NCBI RefSeq assembly: GCF_002734215.1
Contig: NZ_NSEB01000006.1
Coordinates: 372,001 to 436,000 of the forward strand
Direction of reading: 5' to 3'
From: Fredinandcohnia onubensis
GTDB lineage: Bacteria > Bacillota > Bacilli > Bacillales > Bacillaceae_L
Length of the DNA: 64,000 nt
Position numbers and translations under genes: made by a program. This document shows, one piece after another, positions 37,113 to 46,592 of the stretch (the stretch's first letter is position 1; every line of letters starts with the position of its first letter). Below the pieces are notes generated by a model. It saw nothing but the letters and a program-made list of their open reading frames with translations, was not told the origin of the DNA and searched no databases.

Positions 37113-37422
37113 TTCAGTATTGTATAGAATTTATATAAGAACTGCAAGTGAAATAGGAAAAATTGGGCTTTTCCTCCATCATTTTACCCACTATATTTTT
37201 TCTTAAACGTATGAAGTTTCGTTTTTGGTTGATTATTCATAGCTGCTTTAACATCAAAAAACGGGTCATTGGGACAGCGATTCCTTGAGGGAAAAAAGGC
37301 CAAATTTGTGAAGGAATTTTGACTAAAAACATCGCTTCGAAAGCGTTTAAACCCTTATCACTATTGGAACGATGTTTATATGCTCACCTTTTCACAAACT
37401 GTCCACAGATTAAGTCAAAATG
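37113..37422. other. Intergenic region leuS / nirK
   Basis: No gene is supported here. A cre-like sequence CGAAAGCGTTTAAA at 37338-37351 matches about 12 of 14 consensus positions. The open frame from 37319 into nirK lacks a ribosome binding site. Confidence 0.45.
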
Positions 37423-37438
37423 CGTGATTAAAATCACG
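37423..37438 (+). promoter_or_regulatory. Fnr-type site of nirK
   Basis: CGTGATTAAAATCACG is a perfect dyad and differs from the Bacillus Fnr consensus TGTGA-N6-TCACA by one base in each arm. Its centre (37430.5) lies 41.5 bp before the start point predicted from the TATGAT -10 box at 37460-37465. That is the classical position for an Fnr-activated promoter. Confidence 0.72.
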
Positions 37439-37459
37439 TTTTTAGGAATGCTCTCCGAA

Positions 37460-37465
37460 TATGAT
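37460..37465 (+). promoter_or_regulatory. -10 box of nirK
   Basis: TATGAT lies 22 bp downstream of the Fnr-type dyad and 46 nt before the nirK ATG. No good -35 is present, as expected for an activator-dependent promoter. Confidence 0.6.
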
Positions 37466-37510
37466 AAGGGTGTAGAAAGCAAATACCAAGTATCCAAGGG
37501 GGTATCATTC

Positions 37511-38575
37511 ATGAACACAAAAATTAAATTGTTGGTTGCATCAATAGTTGGAACTTCAGTCATTTTATCTGGATGTGGTAGTAATCAAGAGGCAGCGAAG
37601 GAAGAGAAAGTAGAAGCACAAATAGCCGGTTCTGAGTCTAGCCATGGAGAAGTAATAGCTCCTCACAAAGACCTTAACCAAGAACCCATTCCTTTAAAAG
37701 TAGAAAGGGTATCAGAAAATGAAGTGAATGTTGAAATGACTGCTCAAATTACAGACATTGAAATTGACAAAGGTTATATCTATAAGGCATGGACCTTTAA
37801 CGGTGAAGCACCAGGACCTGTAGTAGTTGTAAATGAAGGTGACACAATTAACTTTACACTAAAAAATATGGATCCAGCTATTCCACACAGCATGGACTTC
37901 CACGCAGTACATGCATCACCTTCAAAAGATTTCATTGATGTAATGCCTGACGAATCTGGAACATTCTCTTACCCAGCAAATAAGCCCGGAGTATTTATGT
38001 ACCATTGCGGTACAAAACCAGTTCTTTCACATATCGCAAACGGTATGCACGGAACGATCATTGTAAAGCCTAAAGATGGGTATCCAACAGATAAAGAGAT
38101 CGATAGAGAATACCTTATCATTCAAAACGAATGGTACAAATACAACGATTTAAATGACTTTACAAATGGTGTACCTAGCCAAGTCGTATTTTCTACTAAA
38201 GCCCTTAAAGAAGGAGACTTAAACACAAACGGCGATACATTCTCACTAAAAGAAACACCACTTCTTGCTAAAGTAGGTGACCGTGTAAGACTTTATATTA
38301 ACAATGTTGGTCCAAATGAAGTGAGCTCCTTCCACGTAGTCGGTACAATATTTGATGATGTATATATCGATGGTAACCCATACAACCACATGCAAGGTCT
38401 ACAAACTGTTATGCTCCCAGCTAGCGGTGGTGCAGTTGTTGAATTTACGGTTACAAAAGAAGGAACCTACTCAATCGTCACTCACCAATTTAACCATGCA
38501 CAAAAAGGTGCAGTTGCATTATTAAAAGTTACAGCAGATGGAACAGATGACGGTAGTGAAACTGTTGGACATTAA
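37511..38575 (+). CDS. nirK: Copper-containing nitrite reductase, lipoprotein form
   Basis: This 354-residue two-domain cupredoxin should reduce nitrite to nitric oxide outside the membrane. A lipoprotein signal (LLVASIVGTSVILSGCG, Cys22) anchors it. All expected copper ligands are visible. The type 1 site has His126, Cys166, His174 and Met179. The type 2 site has His131, His165 and His325. The catalytic pair is Asp129 and His275. The Cys-x7-His spacing fits Gram-positive NirK. The ATG at 37511 follows AAGGGGG. It stands alone between leuS and an unrelated operon, so it looks like an acquired single-gene function. Confidence 0.93.
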   Translation: MNTKIKLLVASIVGTSVILSGCGSNQEAAKEEKVEAQIAGSESSHGEVIAPHKDLNQEPIPLKVERVSENEVNVEMTAQITDIEIDKGYIYKAWTFNGEAPGPVVVVNEGDTINFTLKNMDPAIPHSMDFHAVHASPSKDFIDVMPDESGTFSYPANKPGVFMYHCGTKPVLSHIANGMHGTIIVKPKDGYPTDKEIDREYLIIQNEWYKYNDLNDFTNGVPSQVVFSTKALKEGDLNTNGDTFSLKETPLLAKVGDRVRLYINNVGPNEVSSFHVVGTIFDDVYIDGNPYNHMQGLQTVMLPASGGAVVEFTVTKEGTYSIVTHQFNHAQKGAVALLKVTADGTDDGSETVGH

Positions 38576-38672
38576 AAAAAGACCCTATAAAAAAGTACAC
38601 GAGTGGCACCCTTTTATAAGGTCAACAAAAATTCGCTAAATAAAGTTTACAATAAAAATAGAAAAATAGCAG

Positions 38673-38703
38673 AAAAAGAATCTCAGAATATGAGATTCTT
38701 TTT
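38673..38703. terminator. Bidirectional terminator nirK / hydroxybutyrate operon
   Basis: AAAGAATCTCA pairs with TGAGATTCTTT across 5 nt with A and T runs on both sides. A weaker pairing (GACC..GGTC) lies nearer to nirK at 38580-38622. Confidence 0.85.
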
Positions 38704-38708
38704 CACTC

Positions 38709-39485
38709 TTATTGAGCTGTATAGCCCCCATCAATAACACATGCCTGACCTGTTATTCCTTTTCCATGTTCACTTGCTAAAAACATAACGTAATTTGCAA
38801 TTTCCTCAACCTCTAAAAGGCGCTTCTGTGGGACTAGAGGATAAATAACCTCCTCCAAAACCTTTTCCAGATCCACTTTTCGTGTTTTGGCTAAATCTGC
38901 AAGTTGATTTCTTACAAGTGGTGTATCGACATATCCAGGACATATTGCATTCACTGTAATTCCGTGCTGTGCGCCTTCTAATGCAGCAACCTTTGTCAAG
39001 CCAATCACACCATGCTTTGCGCTATTATAGGCAGCTTTACCAGCAAAACCGATTAAACCATTAATGGAAGCCATATTAATAATCCGTCCAAACTTTTGTT
39101 GTTTCATAATCGGAAACACATGCTTAATTGCCACAAATGGGGCAGTAAGCATAATGGACAATAATAATTCAAATTTTTCTTTTGGAAATTCTTCGATTGG
39201 AGACACATGCTGCAACCCTGCATTGTTGATTAAGCAATCAATTCTTCCGTATGTTGAAACCGTATTATTAATCATCTCAATAATTTCTAGTTCATTTGTG
39301 ACATTACATTTTAAACCACTCGCATCATAGCCTGCCTCCTGAAGCTCTGATGCAGATTTTTTTACTGCTGACTCATCTACATCCGTTAACACAACACGTG
39401 CGCCATTCTTAGCAAAGGTTTTCCCCATTTCAAATCCAATCCCTCTTGCTGCACCGGTAATTAAGATAATCTGATCTGTAAACAT
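38709..39485 (-). CDS. 3-hydroxybutyrate dehydrogenase
   Basis: This 258-residue short-chain dehydrogenase interconverts D-3-hydroxybutyrate and acetoacetate with NAD. The cofactor motif is LITGAARGIGFEMGKTFA; the catalytic triad is Ser140, Tyr153 and Lys157 (NMASINGLIG, AAYNSAKHG). NNAGLQHVSPIEEFP and AICPGYVDTPLVRNQ are characteristic of hydroxybutyrate dehydrogenases. It follows the permease gene by 9 nt and forms an operon with it. The arrangement resembles yxjC...yxjF of B. subtilis without the scoAB CoA-transferase genes. Confidence 0.92.
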   Translation of the reverse strand: MFTDQIILITGAARGIGFEMGKTFAKNGARVVLTDVDESAVKKSASELQEAGYDASGLKCNVTNELEIIEMINNTVSTYGRIDCLINNAGLQHVSPIEEFPKEKFELLLSIMLTAPFVAIKHVFPIMKQQKFGRIINMASINGLIGFAGKAAYNSAKHGVIGLTKVAALEGAQHGITVNAICPGYVDTPLVRNQLADLAKTRKVDLEKVLEEVIYPLVPQKRLLEVEEIANYVMFLASEHGKGITGQACVIDGGYTAQ

Positions 39486-39494
39486 GACGTCCTC

Positions 39495-40814
39495 CTAAAT
39501 TCCTAAACCTAAAGAAAATAAAATAATGGCAATGGCTAGCCCAATTAATGGAACAATCACTGTTAATGCACCAACGGCACCATATGCATCCTTATGGGAC
39601 TCACCACATATCGAACGAACTGTAGTTACAACATAGCCATTATGTGGGAGTGAATCCAAAGCACCTGACGAAATGGCCACAACCCTATGAAGGGCCTCTG
39701 TATTAACCCCTGTTTCAATATAATGTGGAGCTAATAAGGGAAGTGCAATCGCCTGACCCCCAGAAGCTGAACCTGTCATTCCGGCAATGACACTAACTGC
39801 AATTGCTCCTCCGATTAATGGGCTACCTGGAATACTTGTCATCGCATCAACTGCAACCTGGAAAGCAGGAACCGCTTTTGCGACTCCACCAAAACCAACA
39901 ACAGCTGCAGTGTTACCAATTGCAATTAATGCACCCATTGTCCCCTCAGAAAGTGCTTTATTAACAGACGTAAAATACTTTCGATTCAATAAATACGTTG
40001 AAATAACCCCACCTAATAAAGCAATGATAAGGGCAGATTGAGCAAGTTGGTCATGAAAGAAAAACGAAATAATAAGAACCACGACTAACGGAATAAGTCC
40101 TGTAATCGGATGTGGCAATTCTTTATTTTCAACAATAGGGTCATTTTCCCTTGATACGAAGGTTTCTCCTTTTGCAACTGCCTTATTAATCATCCGTTTT
40201 AACCACCAGCCGCCGAAAATCATCATAAATACCGCAACAATTGCACTTACTTCCCAACCCGCTAATGGTGATGTGCCTAAAAATTCAATTGGAATCCAGT
40301 TTTGAATTTCTGGAGATCCTGCAGATGTCATTGTAAATGTAACAGAACCGAACGCTAATGTTGCAGGGATAAATCTTCTCGGTAAATTTGCTTCTTTAAA
40401 TAGACTAATTGCCATTGGATAAACAGAGAAAGCAACAACAAACAAACTTACACCGCCATAGGTTAGAACGGCACACGCTAAAACGATTGCAAAAATGGCA
40501 TATTTCATGCCTAGTTTATCAACAATCCACTTTGACACACTATCAGCCGCACCACTATCCTCCATCACTTTTCCAAATATGGCTCCTAATAAGAACATGA
40601 GGTACCAAGACGTAACGAAACTTGAAAATCCACTCATATAATTGCCAACAAAGTTTGCTTCTCCCTCTCCCGCTAACTGTGGAAACAATGGAAGGCCACT
40701 TAAAACAGCTACAACTAGAGCACATAATGGCCCTGCAATTAGTAAGTTCATGCCTCTCATTGTTAAAACAATTAAAAGCACTAAGCCTCCAACCAACCCA
40801 ATCATACTGAGCAT
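39495..40814 (-). CDS. GntP-family permease, probably for 3-hydroxybutyrate
   Basis: This 439-residue transporter of the GntP family has about 12 predicted helices (MLSMIGLVGGLVLLIVLTMRG, ILACAVLTYGGVSLFVVAF region, GMTGSASGGQAIALPLLAP). Family members carry gluconate or related hydroxy acids by proton symport. The operon with hydroxybutyrate dehydrogenase suggests 3-hydroxybutyrate as substrate; this is inference from context and from yxjC in B. subtilis. The ATG at 40814 follows AAGGGGGA. It is transcribed from the sigma-54 promoter at 40979-40995. Confidence 0.88.
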   Translation of the reverse strand: MLSMIGLVGGLVLLIVLTMRGMNLLIAGPLCALVVAVLSGLPLFPQLAGEGEANFVGNYMSGFSSFVTSWYLMFLLGAIFGKVMEDSGAADSVSKWIVDKLGMKYAIFAIVLACAVLTYGGVSLFVVAFSVYPMAISLFKEANLPRRFIPATLAFGSVTFTMTSAGSPEIQNWIPIEFLGTSPLAGWEVSAIVAVFMMIFGGWWLKRMINKAVAKGETFVSRENDPIVENKELPHPITGLIPLVVVLIISFFFHDQLAQSALIIALLGGVISTYLLNRKYFTSVNKALSEGTMGALIAIGNTAAVVGFGGVAKAVPAFQVAVDAMTSIPGSPLIGGAIAVSVIAGMTGSASGGQAIALPLLAPHYIETGVNTEALHRVVAISSGALDSLPHNGYVVTTVRSICGESHKDAYGAVGALTVIVPLIGLAIAIILFSLGLGI

Positions 40815-40896
40815 TTTATATCCCCCTTACTCAAATTTTCATTGTGAAACATTATCAACCAAGTACAGCAATTCCACCATCAATACTGTTTCATTT

Positions 40897-40910
40897 AGTA
40901 ACCGCTTTCA
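40897..40910 (-). promoter_or_regulatory. cre site in the leader of the hydroxybutyrate operon
   Basis: TGAAAGCGGTTACT on the minus strand matches the cre consensus TGWAARCGYTWNCW at 13 of 14 positions. It lies about 57-70 nt downstream of the predicted sigma-54 start point. CcpA bound there would block elongation. Confidence 0.7.
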
Positions 40911-40978
40911 ACTTCTTCTGGACCTCTTTTTCAATTCGGTTTTTTTGACCTCCTTTTGATTATTTCAGTTTTTAATAT

Positions 40979-40995
40979 TGCAAGTAGCGTGCCAA
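40979..40995 (-). promoter_or_regulatory. Sigma-54 (-24/-12) promoter
   Basis: TTGGCACG, 4 nt, TTGCA on the minus strand matches the -24/-12 consensus at all invariant positions (GG and GC spaced by 10). The start point would be near 40967, about 150 nt upstream of the permease start. Confidence 0.92.
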
Positions 40996-41047
40996 AATCG
41001 GAATGGTCATTAAATCGCCACATTTTACTATATTTTTCATCCTATCA

Positions 41048-41063
41048 TTCCAGATTTCTGGAA
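41048..41063. promoter_or_regulatory. Candidate activator site UAS1
   Basis: TTCCAGATTTCTGGAA lies at the centre of a perfect 13-bp inverted repeat at 41042-41069. Its centre is about 88 bp upstream of the predicted sigma-54 start point, the usual range for an enhancer-binding protein. Confidence 0.75.
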
Positions 41064-41103
41064 TGATAGTTTCCTAGTTTTTTAGAAAATGAGTGTACAT
41101 GGG

Positions 41104-41152
41104 CAAAAAAAGAATTCCAGGAATCCGGAATAATGTTCCGGATTTCTGGAAT
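41104..41152 (-). terminator. Terminator of the activator gene, built from two UAS palindromes
   Basis: Immediately after the stop codon, an 18-bp stem with one mismatch (AATTCCAG, then AATCCGGAA and its partner) is followed by seven or more T residues on the minus strand. Each arm is itself a copy of the 16-bp palindrome found at UAS1: 41115-41130 and 41136-41151, with centres 21 bp apart. Confidence 0.85.
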
Positions 41153-42526
41153 TTATGATTCTAGTTTTAGCTTCTTAAGTTTTTCATACATACTAGATTT
41201 ACTTATCCCAAGTGCTTTGGCAGCTAATTGTTTATCGTCACTATACTTTTGTAATGTTTTCTCGAGCACCCTTTTTTCAGTATCCTCAAGAATTTCCTTT
41301 AACGTTTTTTGGCCGATTAATAACTTTGGATCGTCAACTAAATAATCCGGTAGGGAACTGATCACTATTTTTTCTCCACTTGTTAAATGAATAGCGGCTT
41401 CTACTACATTTTCAAGCTCACGAAGGTTTCCTGGCCATTGATGTTGATTAAAGATATTCATTACCTCATCGTCAATAGCAGTAATCCTCTTTCCCGTACG
41501 CTTTGAAACTTTTTTAATAAAAAATTGGGTTAAAGGACCAATATCTTCTGGCCTTTCACGAAGGGGCGGAATTCTAAACGGGATTACATTGATTCGGTAA
41601 AATAAATCCTCACGAAATCGATTTTCTTCAATCATCTGCTCTAAAGGTCGATTCGTCGCTGCAATTACTCGAACGTCAGCTGGGATAGGCTTTACTGCTC
41701 CTACTGGTTCAACTTCTTTTTCTTGGAGAACGCGCAATAGCTTGATCTGCATATTTAGTGGCATGTCACCCACCTCATCTAAAAAAATGGTTCCACCATG
41801 TGCAAGAACAAACTTGCCTTTTTTTCCACCCTTTTTTGCTCCAGTGAATGCTCCTTCTTCATAACCAAATAACTCTGATTCTAATAAATGCTCAGGGATT
41901 GCTCCACAATTTATTTTTATAAGAGGATTTTGACTTCTTTCGCTTAGTTGATGAATACTGTGCGCGAACAATTCTTTTCCAGTTCCACTTTCCCCTCGAA
42001 TTAAAACAGAAATATCACCTGATGCGATATTTTTAACCTTTTCCTTCAATTCAAGCACTTGCTTTGAAACCGTTTTAATATCATTTAACGTATATTTAGC
42101 CCCATTGTTTTCCTGCCAATCCTCAATATAGGTTTGCAGCTGTGACATCAAGCTTTTAATATGACTATTCATCTTATTTAATGCCTTGGTATCTTTAAAA
42201 ATAACGGCCCCTACTGCCCCCACTATTGTATGTTCAGAATAAATTGGTATTCGATTCGCAATCATATAATTCCCTTTAATATAATGCGGACTGCCAATTT
42301 CCTCTTCTCCGGTTTGAACAACAATATGCATCCTTGTGTTTTCGATTATCTTTGTCACATGTGTGCCAATGACCTCTTCTCGATTGACTTCAAGGAAATC
42401 ACAATAATTTTTATTCATATACATTATTTTACCTTGATGATCTACTACAACAATCCATTCATAAGCAGTGTCAATAATCGTTTCAAGAATTTTATTTTTG
42501 AACTCAAAATCATTGTGATTAATCAT
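41153..42526 (-). CDS. Sigma-54-dependent transcriptional activator (PAS-AAA+-Fis)
   Basis: This 457-residue enhancer-binding protein has three parts. A PAS domain occupies residues about 12-110 ([20 protein letters not shown]). The AAA+ domain has Walker A GESGTGKE at 178-185 and the sigma-54-contact loop GAFTGA at 225-230. A Fis-type HTH at the C-terminus reads [21 protein letters not shown]. It lies directly upstream of the permease/dehydrogenase operon, whose promoter is of the -24/-12 type, so it very likely activates that operon. The PAS ligand is unknown. The ATG at 42526 follows GTGGGGGAA. Confidence 0.94.
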   Translation of the reverse strand: MINHNDFEFKNKILETIIDTAYEWIVVVDHQGKIMYMNKNYCDFLEVNREEVIGTHVTKIIENTRMHIVVQTGEEEIGSPHYIKGNYMIANRIPIYSEHTIVGAVGAVIFKDTKALNKMNSHIKSLMSQLQTYIEDWQENNGAKYTLNDIKTVSKQVLELKEKVKNIASGDISVLIRGESGTGKELFAHSIHQLSERSQNPLIKINCGAIPEHLLESELFGYEEGAFTGAKKGGKKGKFVLAHGGTIFLDEVGDMPLNMQIKLLRVLQEKEVEPVGAVKPIPADVRVIAATNRPLEQMIEENRFREDLFYRINVIPFRIPPLRERPEDIGPLTQFFIKKVSKRTGKRITAIDDEVMNIFNQHQWPGNLRELENVVEAAIHLTSGEKIVISSLPDYLVDDPKLLIGQKTLKEILEDTEKRVLEKTLQKYSDDKQLAAKALGISKSSMYEKLKKLKLES

Positions 42527-42602
42527 TTATTCCCCCACACCCTCTTTATTCTCCTTTTATATGTTCATCATATCATCTGAATAGGTATTCATTAAAGAGG
42601 AT

Positions 42603-42637
42603 AAAAAAAGACCTGATACCGTTTTTTGTATCAAGCC
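42603..42637 (-). terminator. Terminator of the MFS gene
   Basis: GGCTTGATAC pairs with GTATCAGGTC (one or two mismatches) across 8 nt, followed by TTTTTTT on the minus strand. Confidence 0.75.
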
Positions 42638-42645
42638 CTTCTTAA

Positions 42646-43830
42646 TTATGCACTAATAACAACATTCGCTTTTTCTTTTAATTTTTTATCATAAATCATA
42701 GTAGTGAAGATGGATACGAACAATAATACCGCTAATACCGTAAATAACATGCTCATACCCCATAAGTCAACAAGCAGTCCACCGAGTACGGGTCCAATCA
42801 TTCGGCCGCCAGTTGCCATACTGTTTACAATCCCTTGGTAAAATCCTTCACGTCCCTTTGGTGCAAGATCGTTTGCAATGGTCGGTACAGCTGGCCATAC
42901 AAACATTTCCCCAACCGTTAATATAATCATCGCAACTAGAAATCCACTAAATGAGCTTGCCGTCGAAACAATAAGAAAAGAACAAATAAAAATAAGAATT
43001 CCTATGATAATTTGTTTTTTCAAGGTCTTTGCAAAAGATTTTATCGCCATGTTCAGTATTGGCTGCCCGAGAACAATTAAGCCTCCGTTCACAGTCCATA
43101 ATAAACTATATTCCTTTAATGTGATGCCAATATCTTGTGTATAGCTTGAAATGGTCGCTTGCCATTGTACATAGGCCACCCAACATAAAACATATCCAAT
43201 ACAAAGAATCAGTAATGCATTTAATTTTGAGCGATTTTTCACCATTTTTGACTGTTTTAATAAGCTTGATTGGGTAGCCTTTTCAGCGTGAATTCCTCGG
43301 TAACCGAACAATGCCACTAAGAAAAATAGAATATACATAAATGTATTTGCCATAAAAATATAATCAAATGAATAAGATGCCACAAATCCACCAAGTCCTG
43401 ATCCAATCGCAACACCTAGGTTTTGTGCGATATAAACGGCATTAAATGACTTTCTTCCGCCTTCTGGCCAAACAGCCCCTGCCATTGCAAACATGGCTGG
43501 GAATACCATACCTGTACCAAGCCCAATAATGGTTAGGAAAATCACATAATGTGGCCAACCATGGTAAAAGGTAAGTCCTATTAGAGCCACTAATGAAATC
43601 AGGATTCCTGTCAGAATTGATTTATAGCCACCTATTTTATCAAATAACACGCCACCTACTAAATTTCCAATAACGGTTGCACCCGCATTAACCATTAATA
43701 CAAGACCTGCAACAGATAAAGATTTACCAAGATGACCATGAATGTAAATCGCATTTAACGGCCATAAAAAAGATGAACCTGTGACATTAATGATCATTCC
43801 AATAATAATCATCCAAAGCGCTCTCGGCAT
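42646..43830 (-). CDS. Major facilitator superfamily transporter (YttB-like)
   Basis: This 394-residue protein has twelve predicted helices and the MFS motif GGVLFDKIGGYKS between helices 2 and 3. In length and N-terminal sequence (MPRALWMIIIGMIINVTGSSFLWPLNAIYIHGHLGK begins the first helix) it resembles the Bacillus YttB group of putative drug exporters. Its substrate is unknown. The ATG at 43830 follows GAAGGAGGTG. Its upstream region contains the 53-54-bp palindromic array. Confidence 0.88.
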   Translation of the reverse strand: MPRALWMIIIGMIINVTGSSFLWPLNAIYIHGHLGKSLSVAGLVLMVNAGATVIGNLVGGVLFDKIGGYKSILTGILISLVALIGLTFYHGWPHYVIFLTIIGLGTGMVFPAMFAMAGAVWPEGGRKSFNAVYIAQNLGVAIGSGLGGFVASYSFDYIFMANTFMYILFFLVALFGYRGIHAEKATQSSLLKQSKMVKNRSKLNALLILCIGYVLCWVAYVQWQATISSYTQDIGITLKEYSLLWTVNGGLIVLGQPILNMAIKSFAKTLKKQIIIGILIFICSFLIVSTASSFSGFLVAMIILTVGEMFVWPAVPTIANDLAPKGREGFYQGIVNSMATGGRMIGPVLGGLLVDLWGMSMLFTVLAVLLFVSIFTTMIYDKKLKEKANVVISA

Positions 43831-43923
43831 ACGGGCACCTCCTTCATATTCACGTATTTATCGTATACCAAAAAATATTCTATTCCTTTCCACACGTTAA
43901 TTCAATTTAAAAAAGTATTCGGA

Positions 43924-44260
43924 TAAATGGACAAGAAGTAGTGTCAAGGTACATAATCAGGCGAATAGATCGTGAGCGTGTACCGCAAGAGCGGTGTCAC
44001 GGTACAGGCTCAGGCAAATTCAGCGCGGGCGTGTACCACAAGAGCGGTATCACGGTAACATGCTCGGGCAAATTCAGCGCCAGCGTGTACCACAAGAGCG
44101 GTATCACGGTAACATGCTCGGGCAAATTCAGCGCCAGCGTGTACCGCAAGAGCGGTATCAAGGTACATGCTCGGGCAAATTCATCTCAAGCGTGTACCGC
44201 AAGAGCGATGTCAAAGTACATGCTCAGTCAAATAGAGCGCCAGCGTGTACCGCAAAAAAC
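43924..44260 (+). repeat. 53/54-bp palindromic tandem repeat array
   Basis: Units start at 43977, 44030, 44084, 44138 and 44191, with a degenerate one at 43924 and a partial one from 44244. Periods are 53, 54, 54, 53, 53 bp. Units 44030 and 44084 are identical over 54 bp. Each unit contains TGTACCG and CGGTACA arms and an inner CCGC-AAGA-GCGG hairpin. GC content is well above the surroundings. Two overlapping open frames through the array have no ribosome binding site. Confidence 0.92.
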
Positions 44261-44291
44261 AATTTGAAGCCGTGCTACTTAAAATAGACAC

Positions 44292-44332
44292 AAAAAAACA
44301 AACCGACAAGCGAATTTCGCTTGTCGGTTTGT
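44292..44332 (-). terminator. Strong terminator downstream of the small basic gene
   Basis: A perfect 16-bp stem (ACAAACCGACAAGCGA with its complement) has a 3-nt loop, followed by TTTTTTG on the minus strand. The stem abuts the gene's stop codon at 44336. Confidence 0.9.
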
Positions 44333-44335
44333 CAT

Positions 44336-44497
44336 TTATTCGGGACGCTGTTTTGATTTGATTGGTTGTCCCTTTTTCTGATAGTTTTGCTTTGATTTTT
44401 TCACAGGATCAAAATCCTGCCCGAACTCCACATCATTGCTGTTTACACCGTTTTTTGTTTTTTGCTCTGGGTTGTTTTGTTTCGAACGCTTTTTCAT
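44336..44497 (-). CDS. Small basic hydrophilic protein
   Basis: This 53-residue protein starts MKKRSKQNNPEQKTKNGVNS and has a central DVEFGQDFDPVKKSKQ segment. It is rich in Lys, Gln and Asn, with no hydrophobic stretch. Similar short proteins next to ytzC occur in Bacillus under uncertain names; I do not assign a function. AGGGGA lies about 9 nt before the ATG, and a strong terminator follows the stop. It is 11 nt downstream of ytzC and probably cotranscribed. Confidence 0.78.
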   Translation of the reverse strand: MKKRSKQNNPEQKTKNGVNSNDVEFGQDFDPVKKSKQNYQKKGQPIKSKQRPE

Positions 44498-44508
44498 GAA
44501 TTCATCCC

Positions 44509-44793
44509 CTACATCTTATACTGTTGAATCACGTTTGCATCCAAGGTCATATCATTTTGAAGTTGCTGTAATTGCAACCTCATTCGGTGCAATTGCTCTC
44601 GTTGCTGATCATTAGAACTTTGTGCTAACTTTGCTAATTCATTAGTGACTTCCTCTAGTTGCATTTGAGCATCTGTATATTCCGTAGTATTATAATGCTC
44701 CTGTCTTCTTGCGTACGTAATTTGTTCTTGAGCATTTCGGATTGAATCCTCACAGCGCTGTAAAAAGGCATCTACTGATTGTCGAGTAGCCAT
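44509..44793 (-). CDS. ytzC: YtzC, DUF2524 family protein
   Basis: This 94-residue helical protein (SVDAFLQRCEDSIRNAQEQITYARRQEHYN, then a Gln-rich amphipathic helix) matches YtzC/DUF2524. The function is unknown; heptad patterns suggest a coiled coil. The start at ATG 44793 is set by GGAGGGGG upstream; the frame extends to 44838 without a better site. It is divergent from ytqA as in B. subtilis. Confidence 0.85.
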   Translation of the reverse strand: MATRQSVDAFLQRCEDSIRNAQEQITYARRQEHYNTTEYTDAQMQLEEVTNELAKLAQSSNDQQREQLHRMRLQLQQLQNDMTLDANVIQQYKM

Positions 44794-45037
44794 TCTTCCC
44801 CCTCCTACATTCGAAATGAGAAGCAAAAGCCTTCTCACCTATAGTTTGTTCATCCTTCATTACTTCTCTCAAAAAGTTATTTCCAATTTATGAGGCCAGT
44901 ACGTGATGAGTCACATAGACGTTGCCACAGAAAGCGGTGTTCTTCGTCTTTGTTCTTCGAATTTTCATTTGAGTTCTTAAAAGCCCACGTGCTAAAATTT
45001 ACGTAGCAAATTTTTTCTAGTTAGGAGGGGCGATTAA

Positions 45038-46591
<1,554 letters not shown>

Positions 46592-46592
46592 C

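Noticed and set aside
37338-37351. cre site upstream of nirK
   Set aside because: Two mismatches and a position more than 120 bp upstream of the predicted start make it too weak to call as a feature of its own.
43924-44260. CRISPR-like array
   Set aside because: Units are contiguous without spacers, and there are no cas genes in the window.
43941-44287. Two overlapping open frames of about 100 codons through the 53/54-bp array
   Set aside because: They have no ribosome binding site, the repeat period alternates between frames, and the sequence is explained by the palindromic array.
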